A stretch of DNA of 7,794 nucleotides, from contig OMSN01000212.1 of NCBI GenBank assembly GCA_900313765.1, positions 1 to 7,794 on the forward strand. The letters are read 5' to 3'. The stretch is from an uncultured Eubacteriales bacterium. Lineage in GTDB: Bacteria > Bacillota > Clostridia > Lachnospirales > Lachnospiraceae. Both the position numbers and the translations under genes were made by a program. Below are positions 1 to 6,617 of the stretch, in pieces. Numbering within the stretch: the stretch's first letter is position 1; every line of letters begins with the position of its first letter. The notes beneath the pieces are model-generated. The model searched no databases, was not told where the DNA came from, and saw nothing but the letters and a program-made list of their open reading frames with translations.

Positions 1-203
1 GGTTTGCGGCCATCGCCATCAGCGGCGGACCGGAGGACGGGGAACTTCAGTACTGCCCTCCCTGCGGAGTGTGCAGGCAGGTCATGGCAGAATTCTGCAG
101 AGGGGATTTCCCCATCTACCTTGCAAAGACAGGGACGGATTACGAGACACATACATTGAGTGAGGTGCTTCCGATGCGCTTTACGCCGGATAACCTGAAA
201 TAA
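1..203 (+). CDS. cdd: Cytidine deaminase, C-terminal part (5' end outside window)
   Basis: This is the last 66 codons of a reading frame that enters from the left (first whole codon at base 3) and stops at TAA 201-203. Visible residues 20-26 read PCGVCRQ, the PCxxC zinc-binding signature of small homotetrameric cytidine deaminases, followed by the family's MAEFC and, near the end, a LSEVLP segment like the usual 'LxELLP' tail. The enzyme hydrolyses cytidine and deoxycytidine to uridine and deoxyuridine in the cytoplasm for pyrimidine salvage. The N-terminal half, with the His/Cys-Ala-Glu catalytic motif, is not in the window, so intactness cannot be judged. deoC follows after 37 bases; pairing of these two genes in nucleoside catabolism operons is common. 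No terminator is visible between them. Confidence 0.9.
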   Translation, partial: FAAIAISGGPEDGELQYCPPCGVCRQVMAEFCRGDFPIYLAKTGTDYETHTLSEVLPMRFTPDNLK

Positions 204-240
204 ACGGTATTATCATTTTACGAAGAGAAGGAGAAAAACT

Positions 241-882
241 ATGGGAAATATTGCTGGAATGATCGATCACACACTGCTGAAGGCAGCCGCCACATCAGCT
301 GATATCAAGAAGATCTGTGCAGAAGCCAGAGAATACAAGTTCGCGTCCGTGTGCGTCAACAGCTGCTACGCAAAACTGGTCACGGAGCAGCTGGAAGGCA
401 CCGGCGTCAAGACCTGCTGTGTCGTCGGATTCCCTCTGGGCGCCATGTCCACCAGAGCAAAGGCCTATGAAGCAAAATGTGCTGTCGAGGACGGTGCGGC
501 TGAGATCGATATGGTCATCAACGTCGGCGCTCTCAAGGAAGGAAATGACCAGTTTGTAGAAGATGACATCCGTGCAGTCGTGGAAGCTTCCGCTCCGGCA
601 ATCGTGAAGGTCATCATCGAGACCTGCCTGCTCACCGATGAGGAGAAGGTCAGGGCCTGCGAGCTGTCCGAGAAGGCAGGAGCTGCATTTGTCAAGACAT
701 CTACCGGATTCTCCACCGGCGGTGCCAACGCCGCAGACGTGGCACTGATGAAGAAGACTGTCGGAGACCGCCTGCAGGTCAAGGCATCCGGCGGCATCCA
801 TACTCCGGCTCAGGCGAAGGAACTGATCGAGGCCGGCGCAGACCGGATCGGCGCAAGCAACGGCATCGCGCTTCTTGACTGA
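241..882 (+). CDS. deoC: Deoxyribose-phosphate aldolase
   Basis: This 213-residue class I aldolase splits 2-deoxyribose 5-phosphate into glyceraldehyde 3-phosphate and acetaldehyde, the final step of deoxynucleoside breakdown. The TIM-barrel landmarks are present: IDHTLL near residue 8, the EIDMVIN strand with Asp90, VKTSTGF with the Schiff-base lysine at Lys152, and KASGGI with the proton-relay lysine at Lys181 (equivalents of Asp102, Lys167 and Lys201 in the E. coli enzyme). A phosphate-site segment, DRIGASNG, lies at about 201-208. The start is set by AGAAGGAG at 226-233, seven bases before the ATG. The length is slightly below the roughly 220 residues common in Firmicutes because the tail ends soon after the last barrel strand, but all active-site residues are kept. 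It sits between cdd and a phosphodiesterase gene and is probably co-transcribed with both. Confidence 0.96.
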   Translation: MGNIAGMIDHTLLKAAATSADIKKICAEAREYKFASVCVNSCYAKLVTEQLEGTGVKTCCVVGFPLGAMSTRAKAYEAKCAVEDGAAEIDMVINVGALKEGNDQFVEDDIRAVVEASAPAIVKVIIETCLLTDEEKVRACELSEKAGAAFVKTSTGFSTGGANAADVALMKKTVGDRLQVKASGGIHTPAQAKELIEAGADRIGASNGIALLD

Positions 883-917
883 GTGAAGGGCATGACAGCG
901 CGGTGAGAGGCATCTGA

Positions 918-1694
918 ATGAGTGAACATAAGATACAGGTATGGGCGCATCGCGGGGCATCCGCCTATGCGCCCGAGAATACCATGGAGGCATATATCCT
1001 TGCCCACCAGTACCATGCAGACGGCATAGAACTGGATGTACAGCTGTCCAGGGACGGAGAGGTTGTCGTCATCCACGACGAGAAGATCAACCGGACCTCG
1101 GACGGGAAGGGCTATGTCCGGAACTATACGCTGAAACAGCTGAGGCAGTACAACTACAACAAGACCCGTCCGCAGCATTTCCATGCAGATATCCCGACCC
1201 TCCGGGAGGTGCTGGAGTATCTGAGCGACAAGCCCCAGATGACCCTGAACATAGAGCTGAAGACCGGAGTCTTCTCCTATGAGGGGATCGAACGCAAGAC
1301 GATCGATCTGGTCCATGAGACGGGAATGAGTGACAGGGTGATCTACTCCTCCTTCAATCATTATTCGATCCGCAATGTGCAGCAGATCGATCCGGAGGCA
1401 AAGGTCGGCCTGCTGTATGAGGACGGTTTCATAGATGTGCCGAAGTACGCATCGCAGCTGGGAGTCGATGCACTGCATCCCAAGCACATCAACCTGCGCT
1501 ATCCGGGGTTCCTGGAAGACTGCAGGCGCTACGGCCTGGACATCAATGTCTGGACCGTCAACGATGAACAGATGATGCGGAATATGTGTATGGCAGGCGT
1601 CCATGCGATCATCACCAATGATCCTGCACTGGCAATCCGTGTAAGGGACGAATTCGAGAGATCGGGATCATTCGACTATGGTGTGAAAGTGTAA
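918..1694 (+). CDS. Glycerophosphodiester phosphodiesterase, cytoplasmic (UgpQ-like)
   Basis: This 258-residue GDPD-family TIM-barrel enzyme is expected to hydrolyse glycerophosphodiesters, such as deacylated phospholipids, to glycerol 3-phosphate plus an alcohol. The N-terminus holds the catalytic signature AHRGASAYAPENT, with His11 and Arg12. It is followed by the metal ligands Glu38 and Asp40 in GIELDVQ, the second catalytic His53 in VIHDE, and Glu113 and Lys115 in NIELKTG. Late-barrel motifs VWTVN (211-215) and ITNDP (232-236) are typical of the family. There is no signal peptide or membrane segment, so it should act in the cytoplasm, like UgpQ rather than periplasmic GlpQ. A GAGAGG sequence at 905-910 lies seven bases before the ATG. 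It starts 35 bases after deoC without a terminator. The exact substrate is not shown by the sequence. Confidence 0.93.
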   Translation: MSEHKIQVWAHRGASAYAPENTMEAYILAHQYHADGIELDVQLSRDGEVVVIHDEKINRTSDGKGYVRNYTLKQLRQYNYNKTRPQHFHADIPTLREVLEYLSDKPQMTLNIELKTGVFSYEGIERKTIDLVHETGMSDRVIYSSFNHYSIRNVQQIDPEAKVGLLYEDGFIDVPKYASQLGVDALHPKHINLRYPGFLEDCRRYGLDINVWTVNDEQMMRNMCMAGVHAIITNDPALAIRVRDEFERSGSFDYGVKV

Positions 1695-1730
1695 AGGTGC
1701 GGGGAGCATCTGATAATAAGGGGAAGCAGC

Positions 1731-2627
1731 ATGAGGAAGTATAACCGGTATACATGGGGGATCATTGCGGCAGCCACAGTGGCGACTGCCGCAATTGTCA
1801 TGCCTGCAGGCGCTGTCACGATGGACTGGGATGACCTGACGGACGCGCAGCAGGAGAATGCCTACAAGGCACTGGAATCGGAAAATGAGAGCCTGAAGGC
1901 GCGGATCAGAGAACTGGAAGGACAGCTGGGACTGAGCGGCGGATCTTCCGGTGGGGAAACCGGAACGGATACTTCGCAGAGCGCTTCCGTATCGGCCAGC
2001 GCAGACGGCACACAGGACACATCGACATATGACGATGCGTCAGATGCTGCCGGGGAAGCCCAGTCCTATGCGGTCCGAAGCATCGACGGCTGGGCATTCC
2101 GTTTTCAGTGCGCCGAAGCAGAGCGGAGCTTCTACGATTCCTATTCCCAGGCACAGTTTGATGATCTGAACGTGTTCTACCTGTGCTCCGAATACTGCGG
2201 AGGACTGGGCAAACAGTTCCGCGCGAAGGAGGTCTGGAACAGCACCGGGAACGGTGATGAGGCCAACAAACTCTATACAGCCGGGTATTACAACCGGGCT
2301 TACGCGCTGGTGGAGCTGTGCGAATACTATGGCCTGGACCTTGCGGAAGAATACCAGAACCTGAAGAATGCGGTCCGCCAGATGGATGCCCTCAGCGGGG
2401 AAGAGACCAGAAACGCATCCGCGGACCCTGCGGATGTCAGGAAGGTCCAGGAACTGCTGAACAACATCGGTTTCCTGTGCGGGACGCCGGACGGCATTGC
2501 CGGCCGCCAGACAGCAAGCTGCATAGAGAGATTCCAGGTCATGTATGGGTACGAACCTGCAGACGGGATCATAGATGACGAGCTGATCACGCAGCTGACA
2601 GACATACTGGCCAGAAAACAGGGCTGA
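1731..2627 (+). CDS. Exported protein with C-terminal peptidoglycan-binding domain and an unrecognised central domain
   Basis: The 298-residue product starts with basic residues (MRKYNR) and a hydrophobic stretch at about 9-28 ending in a likely cleavage region near AGA at 26-28, so it should be exported. Residues about 40-67 form a short charged heptad-like helix (ESENESLKARIRELEGQLG). Residues about 68-110 are a Ser/Gly/Thr/Asp-rich linker, usual for cell-wall proteins. Residues about 112-222 form an aromatic- and cysteine-containing region that I do not recognise. The end, about 234-293, is a PG_binding_1-type domain: VQELLNNIGF, then GTPDGIAGRQT, then IERFQ, which matches the 'LqxLGyy.G.vDGifGp.T..Av..FQ' pattern. 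Six cysteines (127, 152, 156, 197, 250, 264) all lie in the exported part. No hydrolase catalytic motif is visible. AAGGGGA at 1718-1724 supports the start. A wall-anchored binding or structural role is inference. Confidence 0.8.
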   Translation: MRKYNRYTWGIIAAATVATAAIVMPAGAVTMDWDDLTDAQQENAYKALESENESLKARIRELEGQLGLSGGSSGGETGTDTSQSASVSASADGTQDTSTYDDASDAAGEAQSYAVRSIDGWAFRFQCAEAERSFYDSYSQAQFDDLNVFYLCSEYCGGLGKQFRAKEVWNSTGNGDEANKLYTAGYYNRAYALVELCEYYGLDLAEEYQNLKNAVRQMDALSGEETRNASADPADVRKVQELLNNIGFLCGTPDGIAGRQTASCIERFQVMYGYEPADGIIDDELITQLTDILARKQG

Positions 2628-2647
2628 AGACACTGACAGGAACAACC

Positions 2648-2654
2648 GGAGGAG
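2648..2654 (+). promoter_or_regulatory. Ribosome binding site that decides a TTG start
   Basis: GGAGGAG lies six bases before the TTG at 2661. This near-perfect Shine-Dalgarno match supports TTG as the start of the permease. The next in-frame methionines, at codons 12 and 16, lack such a site and would cut into the first membrane helix. Confidence 0.8.
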
Positions 2655-2660
2655 CATACA

Positions 2661-3929
2661 TTGAAAATACTGGCAATCATACTGTTTCTGACCATGTACA
2701 TCCTGATGACGGTTTTTATGAACCGGCGTATCTGGATCGTACTTGCGACGGCACTGATCTTCATTGTGAGCGGGATCCTGCCGCTAGGATCGATCCTGTC
2801 CGCGATCAACTGGAACGTCCTGCTGATGATCGGCGGTACCATGGTCCTGGTCGATTTCTTTATACAGTCCAGGATGCCGAATCTGATCGCCGACTGGCTG
2901 CTGGATAAGGCGAAAAACGTGATGTGGGTCATCATCTTCATGTCCCTGTTTTCCGGATTCATATCGGCATTTGTCGATAATGTAGCCACGGTTCTGATGG
3001 TGGCGCCGGTGGGGATCGCTGTCTGCAGAAAGCTGAAGATCTCGCCCATACCGATGATCCTGTCTATCGCAGTTTCCTCGAACCTGCAGGGTGCGGCGAC
3101 GCTGGTCGGAGACACGACATCGATCATGCTCGGCGCATATGCGAAGATGGACTTTCTGGCATTCTTCTGGATGGAAGGAAAACCGGGTATCTTCTTTGCA
3201 GTGGAGCTGGGGGCGCTTGCTACGGTGCCTGTCATGATGATCCTGTTCCGCGGCTTCCGGCAGACCGTCAAGGCGGAATCCAGAACCCGGGTGGAGGATA
3301 AGTTTCCCACGATCATGCTGATCCTTGTGGTGCTCCTTCTGATCGGAGCGTCTTTCATTCCGGGAAAACCGGAGACCACCAACGGGATGATCTGCTGTGC
3401 CATCGCAGCTGTGACGGCAGTCTATGAGGCATGGAAGAGCCGCGGAAGCGGAAGCACCATGCACGCATTAAAGTCGGTGGACTATGAGACCCTGATCCTG
3501 CTGCTGGGACTGTTCCTGGTGATCCAGGGCATTACGGAAGCCGGTGTGATCCATGACGTGGCAGGCGCTATCGCGTCGGTCGGAGGCAGGAACATGTTCC
3601 TCCTGTACACGATCATCGTGTGGGGATCGGTCGCGGCGTCCGCATTTATCGACAACATTCCATATGTTGCCACCATGCTTCCCGTGATCCGCGGGATCAC
3701 CGCAGCTCTGGGCGTGGAACCGTACCTTCTGTACTTTGGTCTTCTGACAGGCGCAACGCTCGGAGGAAACCTCACCCCGATCGGAGCCTCGGCAAACATT
3801 ACGGCGACAGGGCTTCTGAAGAAAGAAGGCTACGAGATCACATTTGCAGACTTCGCAAAGATTGGGATTCCCTTCACCCTCATCGCAGTGCTGACCGGAT
3901 ATCTCTTTATATGGTTCGTATGGTCATGA
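2661..3929 (+). CDS. ArsB/NhaD-type permease (ion transporter superfamily, SLC13-like)
   Basis: This 422-residue, highly hydrophobic protein should form about 10-12 membrane helices. It has the two-fold internal repeat of the ArsB/NhaD/SLC13 superfamily: SAFVDNVATVLMVAPV at 102-117 is echoed by SAFIDNIPYVATMLPV at 326-341, and the hairpin motif GDTTSIM at 150-156 is echoed by GGNLTPIGASAN at 368-379. These Asp-Asn and Gly-Asp/Gly-Asn segments mark the substrate and cation sites in the superfamily. Candidate substrates are arsenite, sodium/proton exchange or a carboxylate. The sequence does not decide, and no ars regulator, ArsA or ArsC is nearby, so arsenite resistance is not supported. Translation begins at TTG. 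The gene follows the exported protein by 33 bases and ends eight bases before a hairpin that serves mainly the opposing putP gene. Confidence 0.88.
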   Translation: MKILAIILFLTMYILMTVFMNRRIWIVLATALIFIVSGILPLGSILSAINWNVLLMIGGTMVLVDFFIQSRMPNLIADWLLDKAKNVMWVIIFMSLFSGFISAFVDNVATVLMVAPVGIAVCRKLKISPIPMILSIAVSSNLQGAATLVGDTTSIMLGAYAKMDFLAFFWMEGKPGIFFAVELGALATVPVMMILFRGFRQTVKAESRTRVEDKFPTIMLILVVLLLIGASFIPGKPETTNGMICCAIAAVTAVYEAWKSRGSGSTMHALKSVDYETLILLLGLFLVIQGITEAGVIHDVAGAIASVGGRNMFLLYTIIVWGSVAASAFIDNIPYVATMLPVIRGITAALGVEPYLLYFGLLTGATLGGNLTPIGASANITATGLLKKEGYEITFADFAKIGIPFTLIAVLTGYLFIWFVWS

Positions 3930-5441
3930 AATGAAAAGCCCCGGACATGCAGCTGCATGCCCGGGGCATCTGTTCAGGACCAGAAGGAGTTCATAGATAT
4001 CCAGAATACCGCCCATCGGGCGTACCAGGAACTTCCAGATGAAGATCATGGCACCGCCGACAACCATGCCGGCAAGGGCACCCTGACTGTTGGTGCGTCT
4101 CCAGAACAGGGAGAACAGTACCAGCGGGCCGAATGCGGCACCGAAGCCTGCCCATGCGAAGGAGACGATCCGGAATACGGAGCTGTCCGGATTCCAGGCC
4201 AGGAATACACCGATCACGGCGATGACCAGAAGGCTTGCACGGGCGACCCGCAGAAGCTGCTTGTTGGTGAGCTTCATACCGAAGAAGCCGGCAAGGATAT
4301 CCTGGGATACCGAACTGGATGCTGCCAGCAGCTGAGAGTCCGCAGTGGACATGGTGGAAGCCATGATACCGGACAGGATCAGACCTGCAAGCAGTGCCGG
4401 CAGGAAGCCGAAGCTGCTCAGGCGGTGTGCGATGGATACAATGATCGTCTCCGAAGAACCGGAAGTGGTCAGTTCCGGAATCACGCCTGCAGCGGTCATG
4501 CCGAGGCCGATGACACCGATCAGGATGGCAACACCCATCGCGATCACAACCCAGATGCTGGCGATGCGGCGGGAGAGCGTAAGCTTGTTCTCATCCTCGA
4601 TCGCCATGAAGCGAAGAAGGATATGAGGCATTCCGAAATAACCAAGTCCCCATGCAAGCGTGGAGACGACGGTGAGGAATCCGTAGGGGGTGGTGTTTCC
4701 TGCGGCGAACAGGTTATTCGGATCCGGAACATGGCTCATTGTCAGAGACAGATGACCTGCAAGGCTCTTTGCATTCTCCATGACCGCGCCTATGCCGCCC
4801 GCCTGGTTGATGCCGAAGAACAGCACGATGGTCAGTGCGATCGACATGATGATACTCTGGACCAGGTCCGTCATACTTGCAGCCAGGAAACCGCCCGTCA
4901 TGGTGTAACTGATGACAACGATCGCGCCGACGATCATCGCAAGATGATAGTCTACCTTGAACAGGGTGGCGAACAGCTTGCCGATCGCCGCGAATCCGGA
5001 TGCGGTATACGGGATGAAGAAGATGACGATCACGAGAGCTGCGATCAGTGTCAGGATTTTCTTCTTGTCACCGAAGCGGTTTGAGAAGAACTGCGGGATC
5101 GTGATAGCGTTCCCGGCGGCCAGTGAATAGCGGCGAAGTCTCTTGGCGACGATCAGCCAGTTGATGTAGGTTCCGACTGCAAGACCGAGGGCTGTCCAGA
5201 CCGGCTCAGCGACACCGGACAGATAGGCAAGTCCGGGAAGCCCCATCAGCAGCCAGCTGCTCATGTCAGACGCCTCTGCGCTCATGGCTGTGACGAAAGG
5301 CCCGAGCTGGCGGCCGCCCAGATAGAAGTCCCCGACGGTTTCATTTTTCCTGGAAGACAGGAAACCGATCGTCAGCATACCCAGCAGGTACGCGACCATG
5401 GCAACGATAATGCCGAAAAAAGATACACCCGATAATTCCAT
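3924..5441 (-). CDS. putP: Sodium/proline symporter with aberrant, truncated C-terminus
   Basis: This 505-residue sodium:solute symporter family protein is close to PutP, which imports proline with sodium across the cytoplasmic membrane. The start is ATG 5441-5439, chosen over upstream in-frame codons because AAGGAG (5454-5449) lies seven bases before it. Key sites are present: SAEASDMSSWLLMGLPG at 54-70, with Asp59 at the sodium-site position (Asp55 in E. coli PutP), and the helix segment ASTMSTADSQLLAASSS at 361-377, which carries the Ser/Thr residues linked to sodium and proline binding. Homology is good to DIYELL at 481-486. There PutP proteins normally continue with 'PGF/PAF' and a last membrane helix plus a hydrophilic tail. 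Here residues 487-505 are unrelated (RCPGHAAACPGL inside), encoded by the terminator itself, and the stop overlaps the permease gene by six bases. Function may be retained or lost. Confidence 0.88.
   Translation of the reverse strand: MELSGVSFFGIIVAMVAYLLGMLTIGFLSSRKNETVGDFYLGGRQLGPFVTAMSAEASDMSSWLLMGLPGLAYLSGVAEPVWTALGLAVGTYINWLIVAKRLRRYSLAAGNAITIPQFFSNRFGDKKKILTLIAALVIVIFFIPYTASGFAAIGKLFATLFKVDYHLAMIVGAIVVISYTMTGGFLAASMTDLVQSIIMSIALTIVLFFGINQAGGIGAVMENAKSLAGHLSLTMSHVPDPNNLFAAGNTTPYGFLTVVSTLAWGLGYFGMPHILLRFMAIEDENKLTLSRRIASIWVVIAMGVAILIGVIGLGMTAAGVIPELTTSGSSETIIVSIAHRLSSFGFLPALLAGLILSGIMASTMSTADSQLLAASSSVSQDILAGFFGMKLTNKQLLRVARASLLVIAVIGVFLAWNPDSSVFRIVSFAWAGFGAAFGPLVLFSLFWRRTNSQGALAGMVVGGAMIFIWKFLVRPMGGILDIYELLLVLNRCPGHAAACPGLFIS
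3928..3967 (-). terminator. Rho-independent terminator of putP
   Basis: The bases at 3938-3952 and 3953-3967 are a 15-base inverted repeat with one imperfect pair (3945/3960). On the minus strand that pair is G-U, so the RNA folds into a GC-rich stem of about 13 pairs with a four-base loop. It is followed on the minus strand by TTTTCATTTC (3937-3928). On the plus strand the same pair is an A-C mismatch and the downstream bases (ATCTGTTC) are poor in T, so termination of the permease transcript would be weaker. It sits between convergent genes. Confidence 0.85.
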
Positions 5442-5448
5442 ACTCTTA

Positions 5449-5454
5449 CTCCTT
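5449..5454 (-). promoter_or_regulatory. putP ribosome binding site
   Basis: On the minus strand AAGGAG at 5454-5449 is seven bases before ATG 5441-5439. It fixes the putP start and excludes the longer in-frame extension to 5480, whose 13 extra residues are hydrophilic and unlike PutP. Confidence 0.85.
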
Positions 5455-5494
5455 ACTTGTGGATTGCAACTGTTTCGCACTGCACCTCATTAAT

Positions 5495-5518
5495 GCAGCA
5501 ATGCAGCAAAGCAGCAAT
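5495..5518. repeat. Three tandem 8-bp repeats in the putP leader
   Basis: The plus strand reads GCAGCAAT (5495-5502), GCAGCAAA (5503-5510) and GCAGCAAT (5511-5518), three adjacent 8-bp units with one difference. On the putP strand the unit is (A/T)TTGCTGC. The array begins only a few bases downstream of the predicted putP transcription start (about 5520), so it would lie in the first 30 bases of the putP leader. Its role is unknown: it could be an operator array, an RNA element, or a slippage product. Confidence 0.75.
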
Positions 5519-5526
5519 TGGAGTGA

Positions 5527-5555
5527 ATTATAGCACAGGCTGACAGGCTGTACAA
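5527..5555 (-). promoter_or_regulatory. Predicted putP promoter (extended -10)
   Basis: Read on the minus strand, a perfect TATAAT lies at 5532-5527, preceded by TGC, which makes an extended -10 (TGnTATAAT). Upstream is TTGTAC at 5555-5550 with a 17-base spacer, or TGTACA at 5554-5549 with a 16-base spacer, as a modest -35. Transcription would start near 5520, giving a leader of about 80 bases. This is a sigma-A-type prediction from sequence only. Confidence 0.65.
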
Positions 5556-5578
5556 GTGATTCTTGCTCGGTATATAAT
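5549..5578 (+). promoter_or_regulatory. Predicted moaA promoter, apparently leaderless transcript
   Basis: A perfect TATAAT lies at 5573-5578, with TGTACA at 5549-5554 as a 4/6 match to the -35 consensus at an 18-base spacer. Only nine bases separate the -10 box from the moaA ATG at 5588, so a normal start point 6-9 bases downstream would fall at, or within three bases of, the start codon. No Shine-Dalgarno sequence is present before this ATG, which agrees with a leaderless mRNA. There is no room for a molybdenum cofactor riboswitch. Confidence 0.6.
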
Positions 5579-5587
5579 GATGGCATT

Positions 5588-6559
5588 ATGAAAGACGGAT
5601 ACGGAAGAGAGATCAATTACATAAGGATATCCCTCACGGACCGGTGCAATCTGCGGTGTGTGTACTGCATGCCGGACGGAGTGCAGCTGCTGCCGCGCGA
5701 AGAGATCCTGCGCGAATCAGAGATCCTGCGCATTGCCCAGGCGGCTGCCGCTCTGGGGATACGGCATGTCAAGGTGACGGGCGGAGAACCCCTGGTGCGG
5801 CGCTGCTGCCGGAATGTGATCCGCGGCCTGAAACAGATCCCCGGGATCGAGACCGTGACACTCACGACCAACGGCATCCTGCTGCAGGAGCGCCTCGCAG
5901 ACCTGAAGGAGAGCGGGATCGACGGGATCAACATCAGCCTGGATACCACGGATCCGGATCTGTACCGGGATCTCACAGGCGGCGGAGACGTTGCCATTGT
6001 GACAGATGCGATACGCTCCTGCGCAGACAGCGGGATCCGTACGAAGATCAACGCGGTCGCCATGAGTCTGGAAAATGAACCGCTTCTTGAATTTGCCAGG
6101 GATCTCCCGGTGGACGTGAGGTTCATTGAGATCATGCCCATCGGATACGGAAAACAGTTCAAACCGGTGGACAACCGCAGGATCCTGCAGGCGATCCGGG
6201 AGAAACATCCGGACATGGTCCCGGAAGAGACTGCCCGCGGATACGGGCCTGCGGTATATTACCGGATACCGGGATACAGAGGCGCAGTCGGTTTTATCAG
6301 CGCGATCCACGGAAAGTTCTGCGGAACCTGCAACAGGGTCCGGCTGACCTCCATGGGGTATCTGAAGACCTGTCTGTGCTATGAGGACGGAACCGATCTT
6401 CGAAGGATCCTCCGGGATGCTGCTCTGTCCGAAGAAGAGAAGGACAGAATCCTTCAGGAGGCAATGCGCGAAGCGATCCTGAAGAAGCCGGAAGCGCACT
6501 GCTTCGATGAACCGCAGAGCATCACGGAGAATCATCTGATGGCATCCATCGGAGGATGA
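5588..6559 (+). CDS. moaA: GTP 3',8-cyclase (molybdenum cofactor biosynthesis protein A)
   Basis: This 323-residue radical SAM enzyme performs the first step of molybdopterin synthesis, rearranging GTP to 3',8-cyclo-7,8-dihydro-GTP, which MoaC then converts to cyclic pyranopterin monophosphate. The N-terminal CNLRCVYC gives the CxxxCxxC cluster ligands Cys20, Cys24 and Cys27. GGEP at 65-68 is the SAM-binding motif. The C-terminal second [4Fe-4S] cluster, typical of MoaA, is present as CGTC (Cys245, Cys248) plus Cys262 thirteen residues on. The protein ends in the conserved Gly-Gly tail (SIGG) needed for activity in the family. The start ATG gives the normal family N-terminus (MKDGYGREINYIRIS) although no ribosome binding site precedes it. 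It is the first gene of a molybdenum cofactor operon; moaC is not seen in the window. The gene appears intact. Confidence 0.97.
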   Translation: MKDGYGREINYIRISLTDRCNLRCVYCMPDGVQLLPREEILRESEILRIAQAAAALGIRHVKVTGGEPLVRRCCRNVIRGLKQIPGIETVTLTTNGILLQERLADLKESGIDGINISLDTTDPDLYRDLTGGGDVAIVTDAIRSCADSGIRTKINAVAMSLENEPLLEFARDLPVDVRFIEIMPIGYGKQFKPVDNRRILQAIREKHPDMVPEETARGYGPAVYYRIPGYRGAVGFISAIHGKFCGTCNRVRLTSMGYLKTCLCYEDGTDLRRILRDAALSEEEKDRILQEAMREAILKKPEAHCFDEPQSITENHLMASIGG

Positions 6560-6617
6560 CCGGACAGCGGAAGATAAGAATAATAAGCATATCGCACAAG
6601 CGTAAGGAGACATACAG

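Noticed and set aside
2327..3403. Minus-strand open frame of 358 codons opposite the exported protein and permease genes
   Set aside because: It is the shadow of two plus-strand genes with clear family motifs; its start lies inside the permease gene with no ribosome binding site.
2661..3929. Arsenite resistance locus
   Set aside because: The permease belongs to the superfamily that includes ArsB, but no arsR, arsA, arsC or acr3 is nearby and the motifs do not separate arsenite from other substrates.
3938..3967. Palindrome read as a protein-binding operator or repeat element
   Set aside because: Its position between convergent gene ends and the T tract on the putP side are better explained as a transcription terminator.
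3957..5084. Plus-strand open frame of 375 codons opposite putP
   Set aside because: It is the antisense of putP codons; the product is a hydrophilic, Asp/Gln/His-rich string without a domain and without a ribosome binding site.
5442..5480. N-terminal extension of putP to GTG 5480
   Set aside because: The 13 extra residues are unlike PutP, and a strong ribosome binding site points to ATG 5441.
5446..5490. A 14-codon upstream frame (ATG 5490, TAA at 5448-5446) ending at the putP ribosome binding site
   Set aside because: It could be a regulatory leader peptide because its stop abuts the putP start, but it has no ribosome binding site and no proline codons, and a frame of this length is expected by chance.
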